Shown: positions 29,785 to 41,885 of the stretch, piece after piece | Layout: each line of letters starts with the position of its first letter | How positions within the stretch are numbered: position 1 is the stretch's first letter | Assembly (NCBI GenBank): GCA_036417435.1 | Contig: CM070910.1 | Location: 72,524,784 to 72,588,783 of the forward strand | Direction of reading: 5' to 3' | Length of the DNA: 64,000 bases | Source: Inia geoffrensis | Taxonomy: Eukaryota > Chordata > Mammalia > Artiodactyla > Iniidae | Notes under the pieces: generated by a model | What the model saw: the letters and a program-made list of their open reading frames with translations, nothing else | The model's database searches: none | Told to the model about the DNA's origin: nothing | Translations under genes and position numbers: made by a program

Positions 29785-31520
29785 CTTATGCTTGCTTAAG
29801 GGGAAAGGTGAGTATGGAGACTGCATAAAACCAGAGGTTGTCATTAGGACAGAAACCATTCCACAAGCTAATTATATATTAGACAAGACCTACTCCTTGC
29901 TAAACCAAATGGACTCAACAACCCGTTTTCAAAACACAGAAATATACCTGACTATGAAAAAACATAAAACCCATACATTTATAGAACTCCATAAGAAAAT
30001 CATTTGTGTACAGCAGCATAAACTCAACAGTGAAAATAAGCTAAATCCCTTTATAAAAATAAAATTGAAAAACAAAACACAAAGACTGTGAAATAGAGAG
30101 AAATTCTTAAATAAGTTATTCAGGGCTTGTGAGGAATCTTGGATTTACCACCTCTACATCCACAGCTGGGGGAGACTTAAGGCTGGACACTTGGGGCTGA
30201 TAGGATTGTTGAGGGAATGCAGACCCTTTGAGGTAATGGTGCATGGTTCCCATTACACGGATCCCAAATCTCCAGGGTTAAGGGATTTATCCTTCAGCTA
30301 AAATATGCATGGAAAACCCAGAATATGGTCCACCAAGTGAACAGGCAAACTTTCTAAAACTCATCGCCATTTTCGCCCCCTGGTACTCGTGTTCACCGTT
30401 ATAGCTGCGTTATTAACATTCTCCCCACTTGTAGAGTCAGTGCCTTGAACCTCTTGTTTGCAACAGTTTGCAATTTCTGCGGAAGATGAACAGGAATAAG
30501 GAGAAAAAATGAGCGACTAACTCTATGTCTTTGGACGGGCACATTGAACTCTGATTTCCCTCCAGGAAGAAGAGTTCACCAAAGGCTCAGTGTGCCGTGC
30601 TGGAACGAGATTAGGGCATGAAGCAATTTTTCGGGTTTGCGGTCAGCTCACAAGAAAGCGAGTTGAGAAAAGGATATTTTTGGCACTGTAATTCACAATC
30701 CGGGAGAGTTACAAATGACCCCTATCATCCAAAAATTTATTGAAGGAAGGCTGTGAACAGGGCTTGAACGTGACGCAGAACTGCAGAAAACAGATATCAG
30801 GTGGTAGATAAGAATTGCTCTGAAAGCATAGGAAAAGAGGCAGCACTTCGACTGTGATGCACTTGGCCAACAAGGGCATATGCGTTTTTTCCTGAATATA
30901 TTCAGGAAAAAAACGCATGCGCCCTTTTTGTCCTACCAAGCAAGCCTGCAATGGAAATCCGCACTACAATGAAATCTCACTTCCCACCGATCAAAAGGAC
31001 AGTCCGAAAAAAGTGTAAAATCCAGAGAGGCAGGACAGGCCATGGGGAACCGGCAGGCATTTTATGCTGATGTGCGGGATGTAAATTGCCAACAGCCACT
31101 CTGGAGAAGTGTATGGTGTTTCCTGGAACAAAGAAAAAAACAAGCTAGAGAGCCTAGGGCACTTCCACTTATGGTGCTATAGATTCTTAAAATTTACATG
31201 AAAAAGACACAGCCACACCAAAGTTTGGGGCTGCTCTGTTTACTGGAACCTTGGCTATGGTACAACTTCAATAGCCCAGAAAGAGAAAAATGGATATAGA
31301 AGTTGTGGTTACTACCTACAATGGAATTTCACTCAACAATGAAATCAATGGCAACAGACCAGTAGCAGCATGAAGAGTGGATTTAGGTACGATGATTCTA
31401 AGTGTAATAAGTCACACAGAAAAAGAAACATCATAAGATATCACTAATACCGGGAATGAAAACACGGTTACGCATGAACTTAATTACAAAACACAACAGA
31501 GTCTCACATTTACAAAGAAA
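29785..31520 (+). repeat. 1.7-kb satellite copy 1
   Basis: First full copy, adjoining the telomere-like array. Its inverted repeat is centred at 30898/30899 and is imperfect: the left arm reads CAAGGGCATATGCG while the right arm corresponds to GGGCGCATGCG, and there is one extra A in the right arm's A run. Confidence 0.88.
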
Positions 31521-33256
31521 CTTATGCTTGCTTAAGGGGAAAGGAGAGTAGGGAGGCTGCATAAAACCAGAGGTTGACATTAGGACAGATGCCATTTCAA
31601 AAGCCAAATATATATTAGACAAGACCTACTCCTTGCTCAACCAAATGGAGTCAACACCCCATATTCAAAACTTAGGAATATACCTGACTATGAAGAAACT
31701 TAAAACCCATACATTTATAGGTCTCCGTAAGAAAATCATTTGTGTACAGCGGCATAAACACAGCAGTGAAAATAATCTAACTCCCCTTATAAAAATAAAT
31801 TTGAAAAACAAAACACAAAGACTGTGAAATAGAGAGAAATCCTTAAATAAGTCTTTCAGGGCTTGTGAGGAATCTTGGATTTACCACCTCTACATCCACA
31901 GCTCGGGGAGAGATGAGGCTGGACACTTGGGGCTGATAGGATTGGTGAGGGAATGCAGACCATTTGAGGTAAAGGTGCATGGTTCCCATTCCACGGGTCC
32001 AAAATCTCCAGGTTTAAGGGATTTATCCTTCAGCGAAAATATACATGCAAAACCCAGAATATGGTCCACGAACTGACCAGGCAAACTTTCTAAAACTCAT
32101 TGCCATTTTCGCTCCCTGGTACTCACGTTTGCCATTCCAGATGTGTTATTAACACTCGCCCCACTTGCAGAGTCAATGCCTTTAACCTCTTGCTTGGCAC
32201 AGTTTGCAATTTCTGCGGAAGATGAACAGGAATAAGGAGAACCAATGAGCGACTAACTCTATGTGTTTGGACGGGCACATTGAACGATGATTTCCCTCCA
32301 GGAAGAAGAATTAACCAAAGTCTCAGTGTGCCGTGCCGGAACGAGATTAGGGCCTGAAGCAATTCTTCGGGTTTGCGGTCAGATCACAAGAAAGCGAGTC
32401 GTGAAATGGAGATTTTTGGCACTGTAATTCACAGTCCTGCAGAGTTACAAATGATTCCTATCATCTAAAAATATATTGAAGGAAGGCTGTGAAGAGGACT
32501 TGAACGCGACGCAGAATTGCAGAAAACTGATATCAGGTGGTAGATAAGAATTGCTCTGAAAGCATAGGAAAAGAGGCAGCACTTCAACAGTGATGCACTT
32601 GGCCAAAAAGGGCGTATGCGTTTTTTCCTGAATATATTCAGGAAAAAACGCATACGCCCTTTTTGTCCAACCAAGCAAGCCTGCAATGGAATTCCGCAGT
32701 ACACTGAAGTCTCAGTTCCGACCGATCAAAAGGGACGTCCGAAAAAAGTGTAAAATCCAGAGAGGCAGGACAGGCCATGGAGAACCGGCAGCCTTGATAT
32801 GCTGATGGGCGGGATGTAAATTGCCAACAGCCACTGTGGAGAAGTGTATGGTGTTTCCTGAAAGAAAGCAAAATCCAAGCTAGAGAGCCTAGGGCACTTC
32901 CACTTATGGAGCTACAGATTCAGAAACTTTAAATGAAAAAGAGACAGCCACACCAAAATTTGGGGTTTCTCTGTGTACGGGAACCTTGACTATGGTACAA
33001 CTTCAATAGCCCAGAAAGAGAAAAATGGATATAGACGTTGTGGTACATACCTACAAAGGAATATCAGTCAACAATGAAATCATAGGAAACAGACCAGTAG
33101 CAGCATATTGAGTGGATTTAGGTACGATGGTTCTAAGTGAAATAAGTAACACAGAAAAAGAAACATCATAAGATATCACTAATACCGGGGATGTAAACAC
33201 AGCTATGCATGAACTGCATTACGAAACACAACAGAGTCTCACATTTACAAAAGAAA
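31521..33256 (+). repeat. 1.7-kb satellite copy 2
   Basis: Full copy. The inverted repeat is centred at 32634/32635 (about 32599-32670) and is perfect except for GTCC instead of GGCC near the outer right end. Confidence 0.88.
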
Positions 33257-34985
33257 CTTATGCTTGCTTAAGAGGAAAGGAGAGTGGTGCGCTGCATAAA
33301 ACCAGAGGTTGACATTAGGACTGATACCATTCCACAAGCCAAATATATATTAGACAAGACACACTCCTTGCTCAACCAAATGGACTCAACACCACATAAT
33401 CAAAACCTAGGAATATACCTGACTCTGAAGAAACTTAAAACCCATATATTTATAGGTCTCCATAAGAAAATCATTTGTGTATAGCGGCATATACACCACA
33501 GTGAAAATAAGCTAACTCCCCTTATAAAAATAAATTTGAAAAACAAAACACAAAGACTGTGAAATAGAGAGAAATTCTTAAATAAGTCCTTCAGGGCTTG
33601 TGAGGAATCTAGGATTTTCCACCTCTACATCCACAGATGGGGGAGAGATAAGGCTGGACAATTGGGGCTGATAGGATTGGTGAGGGAATGCAGACCCTTT
33701 GAGGTAATGGTGCATGGTTCCCATTGCACGGATCCCAAATCTCCCGGTTTAAGGGATTTATCCTTCAGCTAAAATACGCATGGAAAACCCAGAATATGGT
33801 CCACCAAGTGACCAGGCAAAATTTCTAAAACTCATCGCCATTTTCGCCCCCTGGTACTCGAGTTGGCCGTTTCTAGATGCGTTATTAACACACTCCCAAC
33901 TTGAAGAGTCAGTGCCTTCAATCTCTTGTTTAGCACAGTTTGCAATTTCTGTGGAAGATGAACTGGAATAAGGGGGACCAATGAGCGACTAATTCTATGT
34001 GTTTGGACGGGCACATTGAACCGTGATTTCCGTCCAGGAAGAAGAATTAACCAAAGGCTCAGCCTGCCGTGCCAGAACGAGATTAGTGCCTGAAGCATTT
34101 CTATGGGTTTGCGGTCAGCTCACAAGAAAGCGAGTTGACAAAATGAGATTTGGGGTACTGTAATTCACAGTCCTGCAGAGTTACAAATGACCCTTATCAT
34201 CCAAAAATTTATTGAAGGAAGGCTGTGAAGAGGACTTGAAGGCAACACAAAATTGCAGAAAACAGACATCAGGTGGTAGATAAGAATTGCTCTGAAAGTA
34301 TAGGAAAACAGGCAGCACTTCGACAGTATGTATTATAATTTATATAATATATTATATAATATATTCAGGAAAAAACGCATACGCCCTTTTTGTCCATCCA
34401 AGCAAGCCTGCAATGGAAATCCGCACTACAATGAATTCTCACTACCCACCGATCAAAAGGGCGGTCCGAAAAAAGTGTAAAATCCACAGAGGCAGGACAG
34501 GCCTTGGAGAACGGGCAGCCTTGTTATGCTGATGGGAGAGATATAAATTGCCAACAGCCACTCTGGAGAAGTTTATGGTGTTTCCTGGAACAAAGCAAAA
34601 ACCAAGCTAGAGAGCCTAGGACACTTCCACTTATGGTGCTATAGATTCAGAAAATTTAAATGAAAAAGACACAGCCACATCAAAGTTTGGGGCTGCTCTG
34701 TTTACGTAAACTTTGACTATGGTACAACTTCAAGAGCCCAGAAATAGAAAAAATGGATATAGAAGTTTTGGTACATACCTGCAATGGAATATCAGTCAAC
34801 AATGAAATCAATGGCAACAGACCAGTAGCAGCATAATGAGTGGATTTAGGTACGATGATTCTAAGTGAAATAAGAGACACAGAAAAAGAAACATCATAAG
34901 ATATCACTAATACCAGGAATGGAAACACGACTACGCATGAACTGCATTTCAAAACACAACAGAGTCTCACATTTACAAAAAAAAA
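33257..34985 (+). repeat. 1.7-kb satellite copy 3, palindrome arm lost
   Basis: Full-length copy, slightly short (1,729 bp). The left arm of the inverted repeat is missing and is replaced by purely AT sequence at about 34,327-34,365, while the right arm from ATATTCAGG onwards is intact. Confidence 0.88.
34327..34365. repeat. AT-only tract replacing a palindrome arm
   Basis: About 35 bases of almost only A and T (TTTATATAATATATTATA and similar) sit exactly where every other copy has the GC-containing left arm ending in CCTGAATA. The tract is itself partly self-complementary. This looks like break repair at an unstable palindrome; the mechanism is inference. Confidence 0.85.
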
Positions 34986-36721
34986 CTTATGCTTGCTTAA
35001 GGGGAAATGAGGGTGTGGAGGCTGCATAAAACCAGAGGTTGACATTAGGACTGATACCATTCCACAAACCAAATATATATTAGACAAGACCTACTCCTTG
35101 CTCAACCAAATGGACTCAACACCCAGTAATCAAAACCTAGGAATATACCTGACTATGAAGAAACTTAAAACCCATAGATTAATAGGTCTCCATAAGAAAA
35201 TCATTTGTGTACAGCGGCATAAACACAGCAGTGAAAATAAGCTAACTCCCCTTATAAAAATAAATTTGAAAAACAAAACACAAAGACTGTGAAATAGAGA
35301 GAAATCCTTAAATAAGTCTTTCAGGGCTTGTGAGGAATCTTGGATTTACCACCTCTACATCCACAGCTCGGGGAGAGATGAGGCTGGACACTTGGGGCTG
35401 ATAGGATTGGTGTGGGAATGCAGACCATTTGAGGTAAAGGTGCATGGTTCCCATTCCACGGGTCCCAAATCTCCAGGTTTAAGGGATTTATCCTTCAGCG
35501 AAAATATACATGCAAAGCCCAGAATATGGTCCACGAAGTGACCAGGCAAACTTTCTAAAACTCATCGCCATTTTCGCTCCCTGATACTCACGTTTGCCAT
35601 TCCAGATGTGTTATTAACCCTCGCCCCACTTGCAGAGTCAGTGCCTTTAACCTCTTGCTTGGCACAGTTTGCAATTTCTGCGGAAGATGAACAGGAATAA
35701 GGAGAACCAATGAGCGACTAACTCTATGTGTTTGGACGGGCACATTGAACTCTCATTTTCCTCCAGGAAGAAGAATTAACCAAAGTCTCAGTGTGCCGTG
35801 CCGGAACGAGATTAGGGCCTGAAGGAATTCTTCGGGTTTGCGGTCAGATCACAAGAAAGCGAGTTGTGAAATGGAGATTTTTGGCACTGTAATTCACAAT
35901 CCTGCAGAGTTACAAATGTCCCCTATCAACCAAAAATTTATTGAAGGAAGGCTATGAAGCGGACTTGAAAGCAATGAAGAATTGCAGAAAACAGATATCA
36001 GGTGGTAGATAAGAATTGCTCTGAAAGCATAGGAAAAGAGGTAACACTTCGATAGTGATGCACTTGGCAAAAAAGGGAGTATGCGTTTTTTCCTTAATAT
36101 ATTCAGGAAAAAACGCATATGCCCTTTTTGGCCAACCAAGCAAGCCTGCAATGGAAATCCACAGTATATTGAAGTCTCATTTCCCACCGATCAAAAGGGC
36201 CGCCCGGAAAAAGTGTAAAATCCAGAGAGGCAGGACAGGCCATGGAGAACCGGCAGCCTTGATATGCTGATGGGCGGGATGTAAATTGCCAACAGCCACT
36301 CTGGAGAAGTGTATGGTGTTTCCTGAAACAAAGCAAAATCCAAGCTAGAGAGCCTAGGGGACTTCCACTTATGGTGCTATAGATTCGGAAAATTAAAATG
36401 AAAAAGACACAGCCACACCAAAGTTTCGGGCTTCTCTGTGTACGGGAACATTGACTATGGTACAACTTTAATAGCCCAGAAAGAGAAAAATGGATATAGA
36501 AGTTGTGGTACATAACTACAATGGAATATCACTCAACAATGAAATGAATGGCAACAGAGCAGTAGCAGCATAATGAGTCGATTTAGGTATGATGATTCTA
36601 AGGGAAATAAGTCACACAGAAAAAGAAACATCATAAGTTATCACTAATACTGGGAATGTAAACACTGCTACGCATGAACTGCATTACAAAACACAACAGA
36701 GTCTCACATTTACAAAAGAAA
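34986..36721 (+). repeat. 1.7-kb satellite copy 4
   Basis: Full copy with the inverted repeat centred at 36099/36100. Arms are imperfect: CCTTAATA replaces CCTGAATA on the left, and AGGGAGTATGCG does not match the right arm, which corresponds to AGGGCATATGCG. Confidence 0.88.
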
Positions 36722-38454
36722 CTTATGCTTGCTTAAGGGTAAAGGAGAGTGTGGAGGTTGCATAAAACCTGAGGTTGACATTAGGACAGATACCATTCCA
36801 CAAACCAAATATATATTAGACAAGACCTACTCCTTGCTCAACCAAATGGATTCCACACCCCGTATTCAAAACCTAGGAATATACCTGACTATGAAGAAAC
36901 TTAAAACCCATATATTAATAGGTCTCCGTAAGAAAATCATTTGTGTACAGCGGCATAAACACAGCAGTGAAAATAAGCTATCTCCCCTTATAAAAATAAA
37001 TTTGAAAAACAAACACAAAGACTGTGAAATAGAGAGAAATTCTTAAATAAGTCCTTCAGGGCTTGTGAGGAATCTTGGATTTTCCCCTCTACATCCACAG
37101 CTGGGGGAGAGATCAGGCTGGACACTTGGGGCTGATAGGATTGGTGAGGGAATGCAGACCCTTTGAGGTAAAGGTGCATGGTTCCCATTAGACGGGTCCC
37201 AAATCTCCAGGTTTAAGGGATTTATCCTTCAGCTAAAATATGCATGCAAAACCCAGAATATGGTCCACCAAGTGACCAGGCAAAATTTCTAAAACCCTTC
37301 ACCATTTTTGCCCCCTGGTACTCGAGTTCGCAGTTCCAGATGCGTTATTAGCACTCTCCCCACTTGGAGGGTCAGCACCTTTAACCTCTTGTTTGGCACA
37401 GTTTGCAATTTCTGTGGAAGAGGAGCAGGAATAAGGAGAACCAATGAGCGACTAACTCTATGTGTTTGGACGGGCATATTGAACTGTGATTTCCATCCAT
37501 GAAGAAGAATTCACCAAAGACTCAGCGTGCCGTGCCGGAACGAGATTAGGGCCTGAAGCATTTCTTCGGGTTTGCGGTCAGCTCACAAGAAAGCGAGTTG
37601 ACAAAAGGAGATTTGGGACACTGTAATTCACAATCCTGCAGAGTTACAAATGACCCCTATCATCCAAAAATGTATTGAAGGAAGGCTGTGAAGAGGACTT
37701 GAAGACAATGAAGAATTGCAGAAAACAGATATCAGGTGGTAGATAAGAATTGCTCTGAAAGCATAGGAAAATAGGCAGCACTTCAACAGTGATGCACTTG
37801 GCCAAAAAGGGCGTATGCGTTTTTTCCTGAATATATTCAGGAAAAAACGCATACGCCCTTTTTGGCCAACCAAGCAAGCCTACAATCGAAATCCGCACTA
37901 CACTGAAGTCTCACTTCCCACCGATCAAAAGGGCAGTCCGAAAAACGTGTAAAATCCAGAGAGGCAGGACAGGCCATGGAGAACCGGCAGCCTTGATATG
38001 CTGATGGGCGAGATGTAAATTGCCAACAGCCATTCTGGAGAAGTGTATGGTGTTTCCTGGAACAAAGAAAAAACCAAGCTAGAGAGCCTAGGGCACTTCC
38101 ACTTATGGTGCTATAGATTCGGACAATTTAAATGAAAAAGACACAGCCACAAAAAAGTTTGGGGCTTCTATTTTTACGGGAACCTTGACTACGGTACAAA
38201 TTCAGTAGCCCAGAAAGAGAAAATGGATATAGAAGTTGTGGTACATAACTACAATGGAATATCACTCAACGGTGAAATCAACGGCAACAGACCAATAGCA
38301 GCATAATGAGTGGATTTAGGTACGATGATTCTAAGTGAAATAAGTCACACAGAAAAAGAAACATCATAAGATATCACTAATACCGAGAATGTAAACATGG
38401 CTACGCATGAACTGCATTACAAAACACAACAGAGTCTCACATTTACAAAAGAAA
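36722..38454 (+). repeat. 1.7-kb satellite copy 5 (best palindrome)
   Basis: Full copy of 1,733 bp carrying the only completely perfect inverted repeat, annotated separately, followed by the L1-like section from about 37,951. Confidence 0.9.
37798..37869. repeat. Perfect 72-bp palindrome in satellite copy 5
   Basis: The two 36-base arms are exact reverse complements with no spacer, centred at 37833/37834. The left arm starts TTGGCCAAAAAGGGCG and ends TTTTTTCCTGAATA; the right arm starts TATTCAGGAAAAAA and ends CCCTTTTTGGCCAA. In DNA it could extrude a cruciform; in RNA it would give a 36-bp hairpin with no loop sequence to spare, so a few central pairs would open. The same element, more or less decayed, is in the other copies. 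Confidence 0.97.
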
Positions 38455-38478
38455 CTTATGCTTGCTTAAGGCGAAAGG
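37951..38478 (+). mobile_element. L1-3'-end-like section of the 1.7-kb satellite (representative copy)
   Basis: From GAGGCAGGACAGGCCATGGA to the purine-rich GCTTAAGGCGAAAGGAGAG, the satellite follows the order of the end of L1 ORF2 and the start of its 3' UTR: GGGATGTAAATTGCC, CATTCTGGAGAAGTGTATGG, GTGTTTCCTGGAAC, AAATGGATATAGAAGTTG, ACAATGGAATATCACTCA, CTAAGTGAAATAAGTCACAC, AGAAAAAGAAACATC, GATATCACTAATA. The true L1 at 43,079 in this window has GGGAATGTAAATTG, TAGAGAACAGCATGGAGG, ATGGAATATGACTCAGCC and AGTGAAGTATGTCAGAAAGA in the same order. About 500 bp of each unit therefore looks L1-derived. The rest of the unit is unrecognised. Confidence 0.75.
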
Positions 38479-40189
38479 AGAGTGGGGAGGCTGCATAAAA
38501 CCAGAGGTTGACATTAGGACATATACCATCCCGCAAGCCAAATATATATTAGACAAGACCTAATCCTTGCTCAACCAAATGGACTCCACACCCTGTATTC
38601 AAAACCTAGGAATATACCTGACTATGAAGAAACTTAAAACCCATACGTTTATAGGTCTCCGTAAGAAAATCATTTGTGTACAGCGGCATAAACACAGCAG
38701 TGAAAATAAGCTAACTCTCCTTATAAAAATAAATTTGAAAAACAAAGCACAAAGATTGTGAAGTAGAGAGAAATTCTTAAATTAGTCCTTCAGGGCTTAT
38801 GAGGAATCTTGGATTTACCACGTGTACATCCACAGATGGGGGAGAGATAAGGCTGGACACTTGGGGCTGATAGGATTGGTGAGGCAATGCAGACCTTTTG
38901 AGGTAACGGTGCATGATTCGCATTCCACGGGTCCCAAATCTCCAGGTTTAAGGGATATATCCTTCAGCTAAAATATGCATGGAAAACCCAGAATATGGTC
39001 CAGCAAGTGTCCAGGCAAAATTTCTAAAACTCATCGCCATTTTCGCCCCCTGGTACTCGAGTTCGCCGTTCCAGATGCGTTATTAACACTCTCCCACTTG
39101 GAGAGTCAGTGCCTTTAACCTCTTGTAGGGCACAATTTGCAATTTCTGCGGAAGATTAACAGGAATAAGGAGAAATAATCAGAGACTAACTCTATGTGTG
39201 TGGACGGGCACACTGAACTCTGATTTCCCTCCAGCAAGAAGAATTCAGCAAAGGCTCAGTGTGCCTTGCCGGAACGAGATTAGGGCCTGAAGCAATACTA
39301 CGGGTTTGCGGTCAGCTCACAAGAAAGCAAGTTGACAAAAGGCGATTTGGGGCACTGTAATTCACAATCATGCAGAGTTACAAATAACCCCTATCATCCA
39401 AAAATTTATTGAAGGAAAGCTGTGAAGAGGACTTGAAGGCAATGAATAATTGCAGAAAACAGGTATCCGGTGGTAGATAAGAATTGCTCTGAAAGCATAG
39501 GAAAAGAGGTAGCACTTCGACAGTGTTGCACTTGGCCAAAAAAGGCGTATGCGTTTTTTCCTGAATATATTCAGGAAAAAACATATACGCCCTTTTTGGC
39601 CAACCAAGCAAGCCTGCAATGGAAATCCGCAGTACACTGAAGTCTCACTTTCCACCGATCAAAAGGGCTGTCCGAAAAAAGTGTAAAATCGAGAGAGGCA
39701 GGACAGGTCATGGAGAACCGGCAGCCTTGATATGCTGATGGGCTGGATGTAAATTGCCAACAGCCACTTTGGAGAAGTGTATGGTGTTTCCTGGAACAAA
39801 GCAAAATCCAAGCTAGAGAACCTAGGGCACTTTCACTTATGGTGCTATAGATTCGGAAAATTTAAATGAAAAAGACACAGACACACCAAAGTTTGGGGCT
39901 TCTCTGTGTACGGGAACCTTGACTATGGTACAACTTCAATAGCCCAGAAAGAGAAAAATGGATATAGAAGTTGTGGTACATACCTACAAAGGAATATCAG
40001 TCAACAATGAAATCAATGGCAACAGACCAGTAGCAGCATAATGAGTGGATTTAGGTACGATGATTCTAACTGAAATAAGTCACACAGAAAAAGAAACATC
40101 AAAAGATATCACTAATACCGGGAATGTAAACACGGCTACGCATGACCTGCATTACAAAACACAACAGAGTCTCACATGTACAAAAGAAA
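38455..40189 (+). repeat. 1.7-kb satellite copy 6
   Basis: Full copy. The inverted repeat is centred at 39567/39568; the right arm has ACATATACGCC in place of ACGCATACGCC, so one part of the stem is mismatched. Confidence 0.88.
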
Positions 40190-41885
40190 CTTATGCTTGC
40201 TTAAGGGGAAAGGAGAGTGGGGAAGCTGCCTAAACCACAGGTTGACATTAGGACAGATCCCATTCTACAAGCCAAATATATATTAGACAAGACCTACTCC
40301 TTGCTCAACCAAATGGACTCAACACCACGTATTCAAAACCTAGGAATATACCTGACTCTGAAGAAACTTAAAACCCATACATTTATAGGTCTCCAAAAGA
40401 AAATAATTTGTGTACAGCGGCATAAACACAAAAGTGAAAATAAGCTAACTCCACTTATAAAAATAAATTTGAAAAACAAAACACAAAAACTGTGAAATAG
40501 AGAGAAATTCTTAAATAAGTCCTTCAGGGCTTGTGAGGAACCTTGGATTTTCCACCTCTACATCCACAGCTGGGGGAGAGATAAGGCTGGACACTTGAGG
40601 TTGATAGGATTGGTGAGGGAATGCAGACCCTTTGAGGTAAAAGTGCATGGTTCCCATTCCACGGGTCCCAAATCTCCAGGTTTAAAAGATTTATCCTTCA
40701 GCTAAAATATGCATGCAAAACCCAGAATATGGTCCACCAAGTGACCAGGCAAAATTTCTAAAACTCTTCGCCATTTTCGCCCACTGGTACTCGAATTCGC
40801 CATTCCAGATGCGTTATTAACATTCTCCCCAGTTGGAGTGTCAGTGCCTTTATCCTCTTGTTTGTCACAGCTTGCAATTTCTCCAGAAGATGAACAGGAA
40901 TAAGGAGAACCAATGGGCGACTAACTCTATGTGTTTGGACTGGCACATTGAACTGTGATTTCCATCCAGGAAGAAGAATTCACCAAAGGCTCAGCCTGCC
41001 ATGCCGGAACGAGATTAGGGCCTGAAGCATTTCGTCGGGTTTGTGGTCAGCTCACAAGAAAGCGAGTTTACAGAAGGAGATTTGGGGCCCTGTAATTCAC
41101 AATACTGCAGAGCTACAAATGACCCCTATCATCCAAAAATTTATTGAAGGAATGCTGTGAAGAGGACTTGAAGGCAATGAAGAATTGCAGAAAACAGATA
41201 TCAGGTGGTAGATAAGAATTGCTCTGAAAGCATAGAAAAAGAGGCAGCACTTCGACAGTGATGCACTTGGCCAAAAAGGGTGTATACGTTTTTTCCTGAA
41301 TATATTCAGGAAAAAACGCATACACCCTTTTTGTCCAACCAAGCAAGCCTGCAATGGAAATCCGCACTACAAAGAAGTCTCACTTCCCACCGATCAAAAG
41401 GGCCGTCCATAAAAAGTGTAAAATCCAGAGAGGCAGGACACGCCATGGAGAACCAGCAGCCTTCTTATGCTGATGGGTGGGATGTAAATTGCAACAGACA
41501 CTCTGGAGAAGTGTATGGTGTTTCCTAGAACAAAGAAAAAACCAAGCTAGAGAGCCTAGGGCACTTCCACTTATGGTGCTATAGATTCGGAAATTTTCAT
41601 TGAAAAAGACACAGTCACACCAAAGTTTGGGGCTGCTCTGTTTACGGGAACCTTGACTATGGTACAAGTTTAATAGCTCAGAAAGAGAAAAGTGGATATA
41701 GAAGTTGTGGTGCTTACCTACAACGGAATATCACTCAACAATGAAATCAATGGCGTCAGGTGAGTTGCAGCATAATGAGTGGATTTGGTACGAAGATTCT
41801 AAGTGAAATCAGTCACACAGAAAAAGAAACATCATAAGATATCACTAATACCGGGAATGTAAACACGGCTCCACATGAACTGTAT
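40190..41885 (+). repeat. 1.7-kb satellite copy 7
   Basis: Nearly full copy ending at an internal deletion junction near 41,885. Its inverted repeat, centred at 41302/41303, has T at 41281 and A at 41324 where other copies have C and G. These positions pair with each other, so the two arms changed together. Confidence 0.85.
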
